A stretch of DNA of 11,750 nucleotides from Pseudomonadota bacterium (GTDB taxonomy: Bacteria > Pseudomonadota > Gammaproteobacteria > Burkholderiales > Ferrovaceae): NCBI GenBank assembly GCA_021805725.1, contig JAJZEH010000015.1, positions 1 through 11,750 of the forward strand, read 5' to 3'. This document shows, in pieces, positions 1 to 5,071 of this stretch. Position numbers and translations under genes: made by a program. Each line of letters opens with the position of its first letter. Position 1 is the stretch's first letter. Under the pieces are notes generated by a model. The model had not been told where the DNA came from, ran no database searches, and worked only from the letters and a program-made list of their open reading frames with translations.

Positions 1-68
1 GTGAAACGCAGGTCCACGAACTTGACCTCGTTGTCCTTGATCATTTGCATGACATCAGCTGCAGCCAT
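1..68 (-). CDS. glnA: Glutamine synthetase, N-terminal fragment (partial, runs off the left edge)
   Basis: Glutamine synthetase makes glutamine from glutamate, ammonia and ATP and is the main entry of ammonia into metabolism. Only the first 22 codons and part of the next are present. They read MAAADVMQMIKDNEVKFVDL followed by R-F-T, which fits the conserved N-terminus of type I GlnA (M-x-x-x-D-V-x-x-M-I-x-x-x-x-V-x-F-V-D-L-R-F-T). A Shine-Dalgarno AGGAG (plus 77-81) sits 8 nt before the ATG, which fixes the start. Upstream there is a sigma-54/NtrC-type control region (see separate entries), the regulation known for nitrogen-controlled glnA genes. Because the peptide is short, the call rests on the N-terminus and on the promoter agreeing with each other. 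Confidence 0.88.
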   Translation of the reverse strand, partial: MAAADVMQMIKDNEVKFVDLRF

Positions 69-171
69 TTCTCAATCTCCTGTTGTTTCGCTCACGAAGT
101 CTTCGTCGAGTACGGTGTGCTTCCGGGGCTCACCCGGTTGCGGTCAATATTAAGGTGCAGCCCACACTGTA

Positions 172-187
172 AGCAGGTTGCATGCCA
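172..187 (-). promoter_or_regulatory. Putative sigma-54 (-24/-12) promoter of glnA
   Basis: On the minus strand the sequence is TGGCATGCAACCTGCT. It matches the sigma-54 consensus TGGCAC-N5-TTGCW at all but two positions and keeps the essential GG and GC at the correct 10-bp distance. The transcript would start near 161, giving a leader of about 93 nt to the glnA ATG. The element lies between glnA and two upstream NtrC-like dyads. Function is inferred from the match and the context. Confidence 0.68.
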
Positions 188-251
188 GTCCACTTCTCTA
201 CAATATGTCATTGTGCCACAAGGCTGGGCGGGATGAGGCGCTTCCTGTCCA

Positions 252-268
252 TGCACTGCAAATGTGCG
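252..268. promoter_or_regulatory. Putative NtrC binding site (promoter-proximal)
   Basis: TGCAC-N7-GTGCG fits the NtrC dyad TGCAC-N7-GTGCA with one outer mismatch. Its centre lies about 99 bp upstream of the start site predicted from the sigma-54 element at 172-187, a normal distance for an enhancer bound by a sigma-54 activator. Confidence 0.6.
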
Positions 269-282
269 GAAAATCAGAATAG

Positions 283-299
283 CGCACCATTCCGGTGCT
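283..299. promoter_or_regulatory. Putative NtrC binding site (promoter-distal)
   Basis: CGCAC-CATTCCG-GTGCT is a second dyad of the NtrC type; the core GCACC...GGTGC is a perfect inverted repeat. Its centre is 31 bp from the first site, about three helical turns, so both would lie on the same face of the DNA. This is close to the spacing of the two strong NtrC sites of enteric glnA (established knowledge). Confidence 0.62.
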
Positions 300-323
300 T
301 GTAGGGGCCAATTCGCCCGAAGC

Positions 324-351
324 TTGCCCCGATGGCTTCGCAGCGTACAAT
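324..351 (+). promoter_or_regulatory. Putative sigma-70 promoter of the rhodanese-aroE-mtgA operon
   Basis: TTGCCC (324-329) and TACAAT (346-351) are separated by 16 bp. Transcription would start near 358, about 23 nt before the rhodanese ATG. The -10 is good and the -35 moderate. No strong Shine-Dalgarno sequence precedes the ATG. Confidence 0.42.
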
Positions 352-380
352 GGGGCATCCTGACTGAATGATTCGCCATC

Positions 381-833
381 ATGGCCAAAATTCCAGAAAT
401 TCTCAAAATCGCCCAGAACAGGGGAAGTGAAACCAACCTGCCGTATGATGGCGCGCTCATGCCCACGGAGGCTTTTGAGATCCTCAATGAAGCCTCCGTT
501 GCCGTCCTGGTGGACGTACGCACGCGTGCCGAGATGGATTGGGTTGGTTTTGTGCCGGGCGCCATCCACATCGAGTGGCAGGATTACCCCGCCTGCCAGC
601 GCAACCCGGATTTCATCGACATGCTTCGACAGTCCGTACCTGAAGACAGCTTGCTGCTTTTTCTGTGTCGCTCCGGGGTGCGCTCGCATGCGGCGGCAGC
701 GGCGGCAGCTGCCGCGGGGTTTACGGGGTGCTACAACATCCTGCAAGGGTTTGAAGGAGAGCGGGATGCGCAGGGCCATCGCAATTGCATCGGGGGCTGG
801 CGTGCTGCCGGCTTGCCCTGGAAGCAGAACTGA
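381..833 (+). CDS. Single-domain rhodanese-like protein (putative sulfurtransferase)
   Basis: This 150-residue protein has one rhodanese domain. The family carries sulfur as a persulfide on the active-site cysteine and passes it to thiol acceptors such as cyanide, thioredoxin or other sulfur carriers; the true acceptor here is unknown. Visible marks are the D-V-R-T-R-A-E strand (residues 45-51), the V-P-G-A-I-H-I-E motif (58-65) and the active-site loop C-R-S-G-V-R-S with Cys96. The helix after the loop holds nine alanines in a row (104-112), an extreme form of a helix that is alanine-rich across the family. There is no signal peptide, so it should be cytoplasmic. It opens a probable operon: aroE starts 9 nt after its stop. 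The nearest alternative ATG (368) is out of frame. It is catalytically complete by motif; any cellular role would be a guess. Confidence 0.9.
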   Translation: MAKIPEILKIAQNRGSETNLPYDGALMPTEAFEILNEASVAVLVDVRTRAEMDWVGFVPGAIHIEWQDYPACQRNPDFIDMLRQSVPEDSLLLFLCRSGVRSHAAAAAAAAAGFTGCYNILQGFEGERDAQGHRNCIGGWRAAGLPWKQN

Positions 834-842
834 TTGCTGACG

Positions 843-1685
843 ATGGATCGGTACGCCGTCATGGGGCATCCCGTGTCCCATAGTCGATCACCCCAAATCC
901 ATGCCCTGTTTGCGAAGGCGACAGGGCAGGTCATGACCTATGAGCGGATTGATCCGGAACCTGACCCGTTTGAAGTGGCCGTCGCCAGATTCAGAAACGA
1001 AGGTGGCAAAGGGCTGAATATCACCCTGCCTTTCAAGGAGCGTGCCTTTGCTCTGGCGGATTGCCAGACTGCGCGCGCCAGAGCTGCCGGAGCTGCCAAC
1101 ACCCTGGAATTTCGAGACGGGCAGGTTTTTGCCGATAATACGGATGGGGTGGGCTTGGTCAGGGATCTTGTCCAGAACCAGCGCTTCATGCTGCAACAGA
1201 AAAATATCCTGTTGTTGGGCGCAGGCGGCGCGGCACGCGGCGTGATGCTACCCCTGCTGGCCGAGCAACCGGCGCGGCTGGTGGTCGCCAATCGAACGGC
1301 AGCACGCGCGATTGCAATCCTGGCTGATCTGAAAGCTTCCTGCACCGTCGCTGGCGACCTGATGCGTCGTGCCGAGGCTTGCGGACTGGAGGCCATCCCG
1401 GCGGTGCCATTCGACGTTGTCCTCAACGCCACTTCCAGCAGCCTCACGGGGGCTGTGCCTGAAGTGCCCCAGGGCGTGTTTGGCCCACGCAGCCTGGCCT
1501 ACGACATGATGTATGGCCAGGGCCTGACTCCCTTCCTCAGGCTGGCACAGGCGCACGGGGCACCATATCTTGCCGATGGGCTGGGCATGCTGGTGGAACA
1601 GGCCGCAGAATCGTTTTACCTCTGGCGTCACGTCCGTCCCATGACCGCCGCAGTACTGCAGCAGTTGCGGGCCGAACTGGGGTGA
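843..1685 (+). CDS. aroE: Shikimate dehydrogenase (NADP+)
   Basis: AroE reduces 3-dehydroshikimate to shikimate with NADPH, step 4 of the shikimate route to aromatic amino acids and folate. The 280-residue product shows the family landmarks: N-terminal Y-A-V-M-G-H-P-V-S-H-S-R-S-P (shikimate-binding serines), N-I-T-L-P-F-K-E with the catalytic lysine, G-A-A-N-T-L, D-N-T-D-G-V-G, the Rossmann loop G-A-G-G-A-A-R-G, N-R-T, N-A-T-S-S and Y-D-M-M-Y near the C-terminus, then A-D-G-L-G-M-L-V-E-Q-A-A. The ATG at 843 is chosen because MDRYAVMG lines up with known AroE N-termini; a TTG nine bases upstream adds only three residues and has no better ribosome site. It starts 9 nt after the rhodanese gene, and its TGA overlaps the GTG of mtgA by 4 nt, so translation of the two is likely coupled. 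Confidence 0.97.
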   Translation: MDRYAVMGHPVSHSRSPQIHALFAKATGQVMTYERIDPEPDPFEVAVARFRNEGGKGLNITLPFKERAFALADCQTARARAAGAANTLEFRDGQVFADNTDGVGLVRDLVQNQRFMLQQKNILLLGAGGAARGVMLPLLAEQPARLVVANRTAARAIAILADLKASCTVAGDLMRRAEACGLEAIPAVPFDVVLNATSSSLTGAVPEVPQGVFGPRSLAYDMMYGQGLTPFLRLAQAHGAPYLADGLGMLVEQAAESFYLWRHVRPMTAAVLQQLRAELG

Positions 1686-2389
1686 ACCGTTTGCATCGTC
1701 TGGTCCGTTGGGGATTGCGGCTGTTGTTTTGGGCATTGTTGCTGTTGGTGCTCTGGGAAAGCTGGATCTTTGCCCAGGTGCTATGGTGGAAAGGCCACAA
1801 TCCCGAAAAAACATCCTTCATGAAAATTCGCGCCGAATCCCGACTGGCTACAGGAAAGGGCGATATCCTGCCCCATCCCTGGGTAGCGTACGAGCGCATT
1901 CCGGATAGTCTGAAACGCGCCGTCGTTGCTGCCGAAGATTCCGGGTTTGTGGCCCATCATGGCTTTGACTGGGAGGGCATGCGCCGTGCCCTGGAGAAGG
2001 ATATTCACCGCGGCAAACCGGTTGCCGGGGGGTCCACAATCACGCAGCAACTGGCCAAAAACCTGTTTTTATCAGGGCAGCGCAGCCTCTGGCGCAAGGC
2101 TCAGGAAGCGATCATTACCGTCATGCTCGAAGCAACCTGGAGTAAAAGGCGCATTCTGGAGGTCTATCTGAATGTGATCGAATGGGGGGATGGATTGTTT
2201 GGCTGCGCAGCAGCCACGCGACACTACTACCAGGAGCCCGTGGGTGACCTGACGACGTCGCAGGCAGCGCGGCTGGCTTCCATGATTCCCAGTCCCAGGT
2301 ATTTCGATCGTCACGGAGAAACCGAACGATTGCTGGAGAAAACGGACACCATCGAAGTCCGCATGACACAGGTTGCCATACCGCACTGA
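1682..2389 (+). CDS. mtgA: Monofunctional biosynthetic peptidoglycan transglycosylase (GT51)
   Basis: MtgA polymerises lipid II into glycan strands at the inner membrane without transpeptidase activity. The 235-residue product has one N-terminal membrane anchor (about residues 12-32, rich in Leu/Trp) and a periplasmic GT51 domain. Conserved motifs are A-A-E-D-S-G-F-V-A-H-H-G-F-D-W with catalytic Glu85, G-G-S-T-I-T-Q-Q-L-A-K-N-L-F (116-129), R-K-A-Q-E (138-142), K-R-R-I-L-E-V-Y-L-N-V-I-E-W-G (155-169) and A-R-L-A-S-M-I-P-S-P (196-205). Length is normal for proteobacterial MtgA, and no penicillin-binding domain follows. It starts at a GTG that overlaps the aroE stop (GTGA); the anchor begins at once, which supports this start. 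The aroE-mtgA order is common in betaproteobacteria. The gene ends 37 bp before a hairpin that probably stops the operon. Confidence 0.95.
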   Translation: MNRLHRLVRWGLRLLFWALLLLVLWESWIFAQVLWWKGHNPEKTSFMKIRAESRLATGKGDILPHPWVAYERIPDSLKRAVVAAEDSGFVAHHGFDWEGMRRALEKDIHRGKPVAGGSTITQQLAKNLFLSGQRSLWRKAQEAIITVMLEATWSKRRILEVYLNVIEWGDGLFGCAAATRHYYQEPVGDLTTSQAARLASMIPSPRYFDRHGETERLLEKTDTIEVRMTQVAIPH

Positions 2390-2425
2390 CGCAGCCTCAT
2401 GCTGCTGTATCAGCGCATTCAAAAC

Positions 2426-2462
2426 CACCGGACGCGTACCCTGTTGGGTACGGTGTCCGGTG
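2426..2462. terminator. Putative bidirectional terminator hairpin between mtgA and the histone gene
   Basis: The outer arms CACCGGAC (2426-2433) and GTCCGGTG (2455-2462) pair perfectly. After a small internal loop the inner arms GTACCC and GGGTAC close over a TGTT loop. On the minus strand the stem is followed by GTTTT, so it best serves the leftward histone gene, which ends 15 bp away; without a clear U-tract it is a weaker stop for mtgA. It lies between two convergent genes. Confidence 0.7.
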
Positions 2463-2476
2463 AAATCTGACCTTGC

Positions 2477-3058
2477 TTAGAACATCGGCTTGATCAGGGG
2501 GCTGGAGATGATCGGCGCCACCGACGGTGCCACGACGGGCTTCGGTGCTGCTGGTTTGGCCATTGCAGGCTTGGCAGCCGGCTTCTTGGCGGCGACCTTC
2601 TTCACTGCAGGTTTGGCAGCCGGCTTCTTGGCAGCTGGCTTCTTGGCAGCGGCCTTTTTGGCAGCTGGCTTCTTGGCGGCGGCCTTTTTGGCAGCTGGCT
2701 TCTTGGCAGCAGCTTTCTTGGGAGCGGCCTTTTTGGCAGCTGGCTTCTTGGCAGCAGCTTTCTTGGGAGCGGCCTTCTTGGCTGCAGCCTTCTTGGGAGC
2801 GGCCTTTTTGGCAGCCGGTTTCTTGGCTGCAGCCTTCTTGGCGGCAGGTTTCTTGGCTGCGGCTTTCTTGGGGGCAGCCTTCTTGGCGGCCGGTTTCTTC
2901 TTTGCTACGGCCTTCTTGGCGGCTGGTTTCTTTGCTGCGGCCTTTTTGGGGGCGGCAGCCTTCTTGGCTACGACCTTCTTGGGGGCTGCGGCTTTCTTGG
3001 CGACTGTTTTCTTGGCCGCAGGTTTCTTCGCTGCGGGTTTCTTCTTGGCTGCTACCAT
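2477..3058 (-). CDS. Alanine/lysine/proline-rich histone H1-like DNA-binding protein
   Basis: This 193-residue, strongly basic protein consists almost entirely of short units such as PAAKK, KAAAKK and APKKA, like the C-terminal tail of eukaryotic histone H1 and bacterial proteins such as Bordetella BpH1 and Pseudomonas AlgP (established families). Such proteins bind DNA without much sequence preference and can compact it or affect transcription. The repeats run from about residue 6 to 160. A repeat-poor tail rich in Pro, Val and Ile ends in S-S-P-L-I-K-P-M-F. No folded domain is visible. The ATG at 3058 is chosen because AAGGAG (plus 3065-3070) lies 6 nt before it and the lysine-rich sequence starts there. 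An in-frame TTG upstream would add 62 unrelated residues and overlap the promoter. The DNA is a patchwork of 15-bp repeats, so copy number may vary between strains. It lies downstream of lysA on the same strand. Confidence 0.9.
   Translation of the reverse strand: MVAAKKKPAAKKPAAKKTVAKKAAAPKKVVAKKAAAPKKAAAKKPAAKKAVAKKKPAAKKAAPKKAAAKKPAAKKAAAKKPAAKKAAPKKAAAKKAAPKKAAAKKPAAKKAAPKKAAAKKPAAKKAAAKKPAAKKAAAKKPAAKKPAAKPAVKKVAAKKPAAKPAMAKPAAPKPVVAPSVAPIISSPLIKPMF
2617..2930. repeat. Degenerate 15-bp/30-bp tandem repeats inside the histone gene
   Basis: On the plus strand units like TTCTTGGCAGCTGGC alternate with TTTTTGGCAGCGGCC. This gives a 15-bp period and in places a 30-bp higher-order period. Each unit encodes five residues (such as PAAKK or KAAAK), so gain or loss of units keeps the reading frame. 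Copies differ mainly at third codon positions. The limits given are approximate; weaker copies extend to both sides. Confidence 0.75.
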
Positions 3059-3064
3059 CGTTGA

Positions 3065-3070
3065 CTCCTT
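3065..3070 (-). promoter_or_regulatory. Shine-Dalgarno that fixes the histone gene start
   Basis: AAGGAG on the minus strand ends 6 nt before the ATG at 3058. It is the strongest ribosome site in this stretch and argues against the longer in-frame reading that starts at a TTG. Confidence 0.8.
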
Positions 3071-3234
3071 GTCAGTATTGATCGGTTGTTCCAGATCGTT
3101 CGTGCATTGCACTACCAAGTGGGACCAATCGATCTTTCCGATGAACCCACACAAAGGGCACTGGTGAACTTCACTGCATGCCTCTTGGTGATTGGATTCT
3201 ATTTCAGAAAATTGCTGATAGGAGCATTCATCGA

Positions 3235-3263
3235 TGTATAACAAAGATTATTTTGAATGTTCA
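3235..3263 (-). promoter_or_regulatory. Putative extended -10 promoter of the histone gene
   Basis: On the minus strand TGAACA (plus 3258-3263) is followed after 17 bp by TATACA (plus 3235-3240). A TG one base before the -10 makes it an extended -10. Transcription would start near 3228, leaving a leader of about 170 nt before the histone ATG. I see no strong riboswitch-like fold in the leader, only a short GTGAA-C-TTCAC dyad near 3165-3175. Confidence 0.45.
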
Positions 3264-3274
3264 TGCGAAATTTA

Positions 3275-3299
3275 GTATCGATACGATACCAAAATTTGG
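3275..3299. promoter_or_regulatory. Two adjacent palindromes upstream of the histone promoter
   Basis: GTATCGATAC (3275-3284) is a perfect 10-bp palindrome. CCAAAATTTGG (3289-3299) is an 11-bp palindrome with a one-base centre. They lie in an AT-rich stretch between the lysA stop and the predicted histone promoter, about 12 bp upstream of its -35. The position would suit an activator or a repressor; no binding protein is known from this sequence. Confidence 0.4.
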
Positions 3300-3329
3300 A
3301 TATTGCCAATTTTAAAGTAAGACGAATCC

Positions 3330-4601
3330 TTACAGGTCATCCGGGATAGGCCATTCATCCCGGTAGAGATCCTTGATGGACTCGCGTCGGCGAATCAGAT
3401 GGGCACGATCCCCGTCCACCAGGATTTCCGGAGGGCGTGGGCGGGCGTTGTAATTCGAACCCATGGATGCGCCGTAGGCGCCGGCTGAGAGAATGGCCAG
3501 AAGATCTCCCTGAGCGACAGCGAGCTTGCGGGCGCGGCCCAGAATGTCACCGGTTTCGCATACGGGCCCCACCACATCCGTAATGACAGCAGGGACCGTG
3601 TTTTCAGTGACGGGAAGGATTTCGTGCCAGGCCTCATAGAGCGAGGGGCGGATCAAATCGTTCATGGCGGCATCCACGATGGTAAAACGATGCGTGGCAG
3701 AGGTTTTGAGGTACTCCACACGCGTCAGTAACAGGCCGCCATTGCCGATGATCCTGCGCCCGGGCTCGAGCAGCAGGCGGCCTCCAAACCCCTTCAATCG
3801 GGCAGCCACTTCGCGGGCGTAGTCCTTGAGGTCAATGGGGGTTTCGTCGCGATAGCGGATGCCAACGCCGCCGCCCAGGTCCAGGTGATGCAGCTGGATG
3901 CCGGATTGCGCCAGCTGGTCTACCAGCAGGAGGATTTTTTCAAGGGCGGCGACAAAGGGAGAAAGCTCGGTGATTTGAGAGCCGATGTGGCAGTCGATTC
4001 CGTTGACCTGAATGCCTGGAAGGCCTGTAGCCCTTTGATACAGCGCCAGGGCGTCGGCATAGGCCACGCCGAATTTGCTTTCTTTCAGCCCGGTAGCAAT
4101 GTAGGGGTGGGTTCCCGGATCGACATCCGGGTTGACCCGCAAGGAGACGGGCGCGCGCACTCCAAGGTTTGAGGCCACCTGTGACAGGCGTTCCAGTTCG
4201 GCTGCAGATTCCACGTTAAAGCACAGCACACCGGCGCGCAGGGCTTGCGCCATTTCATCCGAAGTTTTGCCCACCCCGGAAAAAACCACCTTCCCCGGGT
4301 CTCCGCCCGCTGCCAGTACGCGGCTGAGCTCGCCTCCTGAAACGATGTCGAATCCAGCACCCAGCCTTGCAAGCAGGCTCAGAATGCCCAGGTTGCCGTT
4401 GGCCTTGACGGCATAGCAGATGAGCGGTCGAAGTGACGCAAAAGCCTGCTCAAATTCGGCAAATGAGGCCGTGATGGCGGCTTTCGAGTAGACATAGCAA
4501 GGCGTACCAAAGCGTTCTGCCAGATCGGTCAGGGGCAGGGCTTCGACGTGCAGCACCCCGTGTGAGCGGGTGATGCCAGTGGGCAGGAAGGAATCGGACA
4601 T
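3330..4601 (-). CDS. lysA: Diaminopimelate decarboxylase
   Basis: LysA removes CO2 from meso-diaminopimelate to give L-lysine, the last step of lysine synthesis, with pyridoxal phosphate as cofactor. The 423-residue product is a complete fold-type III enzyme. Y-A-V-K-A-N carries the PLP lysine (Lys66), H-I-G-S-Q is at 205-209, the glycine-rich L-D-L-G-G-G-V-G (240-247) and E-P-G-R (279-282) bind the PLP phosphate, C-E-T-G-D (348-352) contributes the substrate-side cysteine and glutamate from the partner subunit, and G-A-Y-G-A-S-M (374-380) holds the conserved tyrosine. The ATG at 4601 shares one base with the stop of lptM (TAATG), which implies translational coupling; no clear Shine-Dalgarno is needed or seen. 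The lptM-lysA pairing is typical of beta- and gammaproteobacteria. No lysR-type regulator gene is adjacent, unlike in Escherichia coli. Confidence 0.98.
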   Translation of the reverse strand: MSDSFLPTGITRSHGVLHVEALPLTDLAERFGTPCYVYSKAAITASFAEFEQAFASLRPLICYAVKANGNLGILSLLARLGAGFDIVSGGELSRVLAAGGDPGKVVFSGVGKTSDEMAQALRAGVLCFNVESAAELERLSQVASNLGVRAPVSLRVNPDVDPGTHPYIATGLKESKFGVAYADALALYQRATGLPGIQVNGIDCHIGSQITELSPFVAALEKILLLVDQLAQSGIQLHHLDLGGGVGIRYRDETPIDLKDYAREVAARLKGFGGRLLLEPGRRIIGNGGLLLTRVEYLKTSATHRFTIVDAAMNDLIRPSLYEAWHEILPVTENTVPAVITDVVGPVCETGDILGRARKLAVAQGDLLAILSAGAYGASMGSNYNARPRPPEILVDGDRAHLIRRRESIKDLYRDEWPIPDDL

Positions 4602-4777
4602 TATGGTATTGAACCGTCAGGAGCCTTGGGTTTGGATGCGTCAGGCTGGGGTGCAGGAGGTCGTGCCGGCGCTTGCGGAGGGAGTGTCAAGGCGCTCTTG
4701 AGTCCACAAGCAGACAGGAGCAGCGATGCTGCGAACGCCAACGCACCGCGTCGGGGTGGAAATATCTGGTCTTTCAT
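4601..4777 (-). CDS. lptM: LptM-type small lipoprotein (YifL family)
   Basis: The product has 58 residues: a short N-terminal segment, a hydrophobic stretch and a lipobox L-L-S-A-C-G with the lipidated Cys24, then a proline/alanine-rich tail of about 34 residues. LptM (formerly YifL) is an outer-membrane lipoprotein that helps the LPS translocon LptD-LptE mature in Escherichia coli. Its C-G-L-K-x-x-L start after lipidation and its place directly before lysA are characteristic. The ATG at 4777 gives a normal signal peptide (M-K-D-Q, then Arg-Arg before the hydrophobic core). A longer in-frame reading adds 38 unrelated residues and runs through the upstream inverted repeat, so I reject it. The stop overlaps the lysA start. 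An extended -10 lies 8 nt upstream of the ATG, so the transcript may be nearly leaderless. Confidence 0.85.
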   Translation of the reverse strand: MKDQIFPPRRGALAFAASLLLSACGLKSALTLPPQAPARPPAPQPDASKPKAPDGSIP

Positions 4778-4784
4778 GCGCAAA

Positions 4785-4793
4785 AGTCTATCA
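4785..4793 (-). promoter_or_regulatory. Putative extended -10 promoter of lptM-lysA
   Basis: The minus strand reads TGA-TAGACT, which fits an extended -10 (TGn then a TATAAT-like hexamer). Only 7 nt separate the hexamer from the lptM ATG, so RNA would begin at or next to the start codon. No convincing -35 is present. No Shine-Dalgarno precedes the ATG, which agrees with a leaderless message. Confidence 0.35.
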
Positions 4794-4860
4794 CAAGGGC
4801 CGAAAACGGCGATGATTCTGCATTTTGGACCATCCGGATTCGCAAAAAAATCATGGGCTC

Positions 4861-4893
4861 CCTTGAAAGCCGCGCCAGACATGGCTTTCAAGG
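4861..4893. repeat. Perfect 11-bp inverted repeat upstream of lptM
   Basis: CCTTGAAAGCC (4861-4871) and GGCTTTCAAGG (4883-4893) are exact complements around an 11-nt spacer. No U-tract follows directly on the plus strand. On the minus strand a run of seven T begins 10 nt after the stem, too far for a classical terminator. It could be an operator or an RNA hairpin in a longer lptM-lysA leader. Confidence 0.8.
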
Positions 4894-4896
4894 AAG

Positions 4897-4914
4897 TTGT
4901 TGAATTTACAACAA
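4897..4914. repeat. 6-bp inverted repeat TTGTTG-N6-CAACAA
   Basis: The arms TTGTTG (4897-4902) and CAACAA (4909-4914) flank AATTTA. It begins 4 bp after the larger inverted repeat. The arm and spacer size is that of a regulator half-site pair. Function is unknown. Confidence 0.5.
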
Positions 4915-5036
4915 ATTTGAAAAATGGGGTTGACTCAGGGTAAAAAAGGGCTATTTAGACAAAAAAACCTCGATTTTCAGGGGGATAGGAGGGGTATGGT
5001 GTCGGTTCAATACTAAAAAAATCAATATTTGAATTT

Positions 5037-5065
5037 TTGACAAAATGGTATTGACTCGATAGTAT
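5037..5065 (+). promoter_or_regulatory. Strong sigma-70 promoter of marR, probably giving a leaderless transcript
   Basis: TTGACA (5037-5042), a perfect -35, and TAGTAT (5060-5065) are 17 bp apart. Only 6 nt lie between the -10 and the ATG at 5072, so the start site would fall on the ATG or one base before it. There is no Shine-Dalgarno. The spacer contains GGTATTGACTCGATA (5047-5061), whose complement resembles a site upstream of the histone promoter and may be an operator. Confidence 0.65.
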
Positions 5066-5071
5066 TAATCC

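Larger units (their letters stand above)
4778..5071. other. Divergent lptM/marR intergenic region, AT-rich and repeat-dense
   Basis: These 294 bp hold no credible gene. They contain the two inverted repeats at 4861-4914, a direct repeat whose copies lie at 4917-4936 and 5037-5057, several A-tracts (such as 4941-4946 and 4961-4967) that suggest bent DNA, a purine-rich stretch at 4980-4998, and the marR promoter. Base composition is clearly more AT-rich than the neighbouring genes. Confidence 0.7.

Noticed and set aside
199..216. A second sigma-54-like element with TGGCAC upstream of glnA
   Set aside because: The sequence at the -12 position lacks GC at the needed spacing; the element at 172-187 fits better.
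381..833. A polyalanine frameshift or assembly error in the rhodanese
   Set aside because: The frame continues through family motifs on both sides (C-R-S-G-V-R-S before, G-F-x-x-x-Y-N-I-L-Q-G-F-E-G after), and this helix is alanine-rich in relatives.
2490..3167. Plus-strand 225-residue open frame rich in A-G-F-L-A-A over the histone gene
   Set aside because: It is the antisense shadow of the lysine/alanine repeats, and the low-complexity product has no start signals.
3059..3244. A 62-residue N-terminal extension of the histone, with a C-P-L-C-G-F motif
   Set aside because: It would start at a TTG without a ribosome site, overlaps the predicted promoter, and is unlike the repeat protein. The ATG at 3058 has AAGGAG at 6 nt.
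4778..4891. A 38-residue upstream extension of the LptM lipoprotein
   Set aside because: It puts non-signal sequence ahead of the hydrophobic core and lipobox and runs through the 11-bp inverted repeat; the ATG at 4777 gives a normal lipoprotein signal.
4861..4893. The 11-bp inverted repeat as a rho-independent terminator
   Set aside because: There is no adjacent U-tract on either strand, and no gene ends next to it; it lies between two divergent genes.
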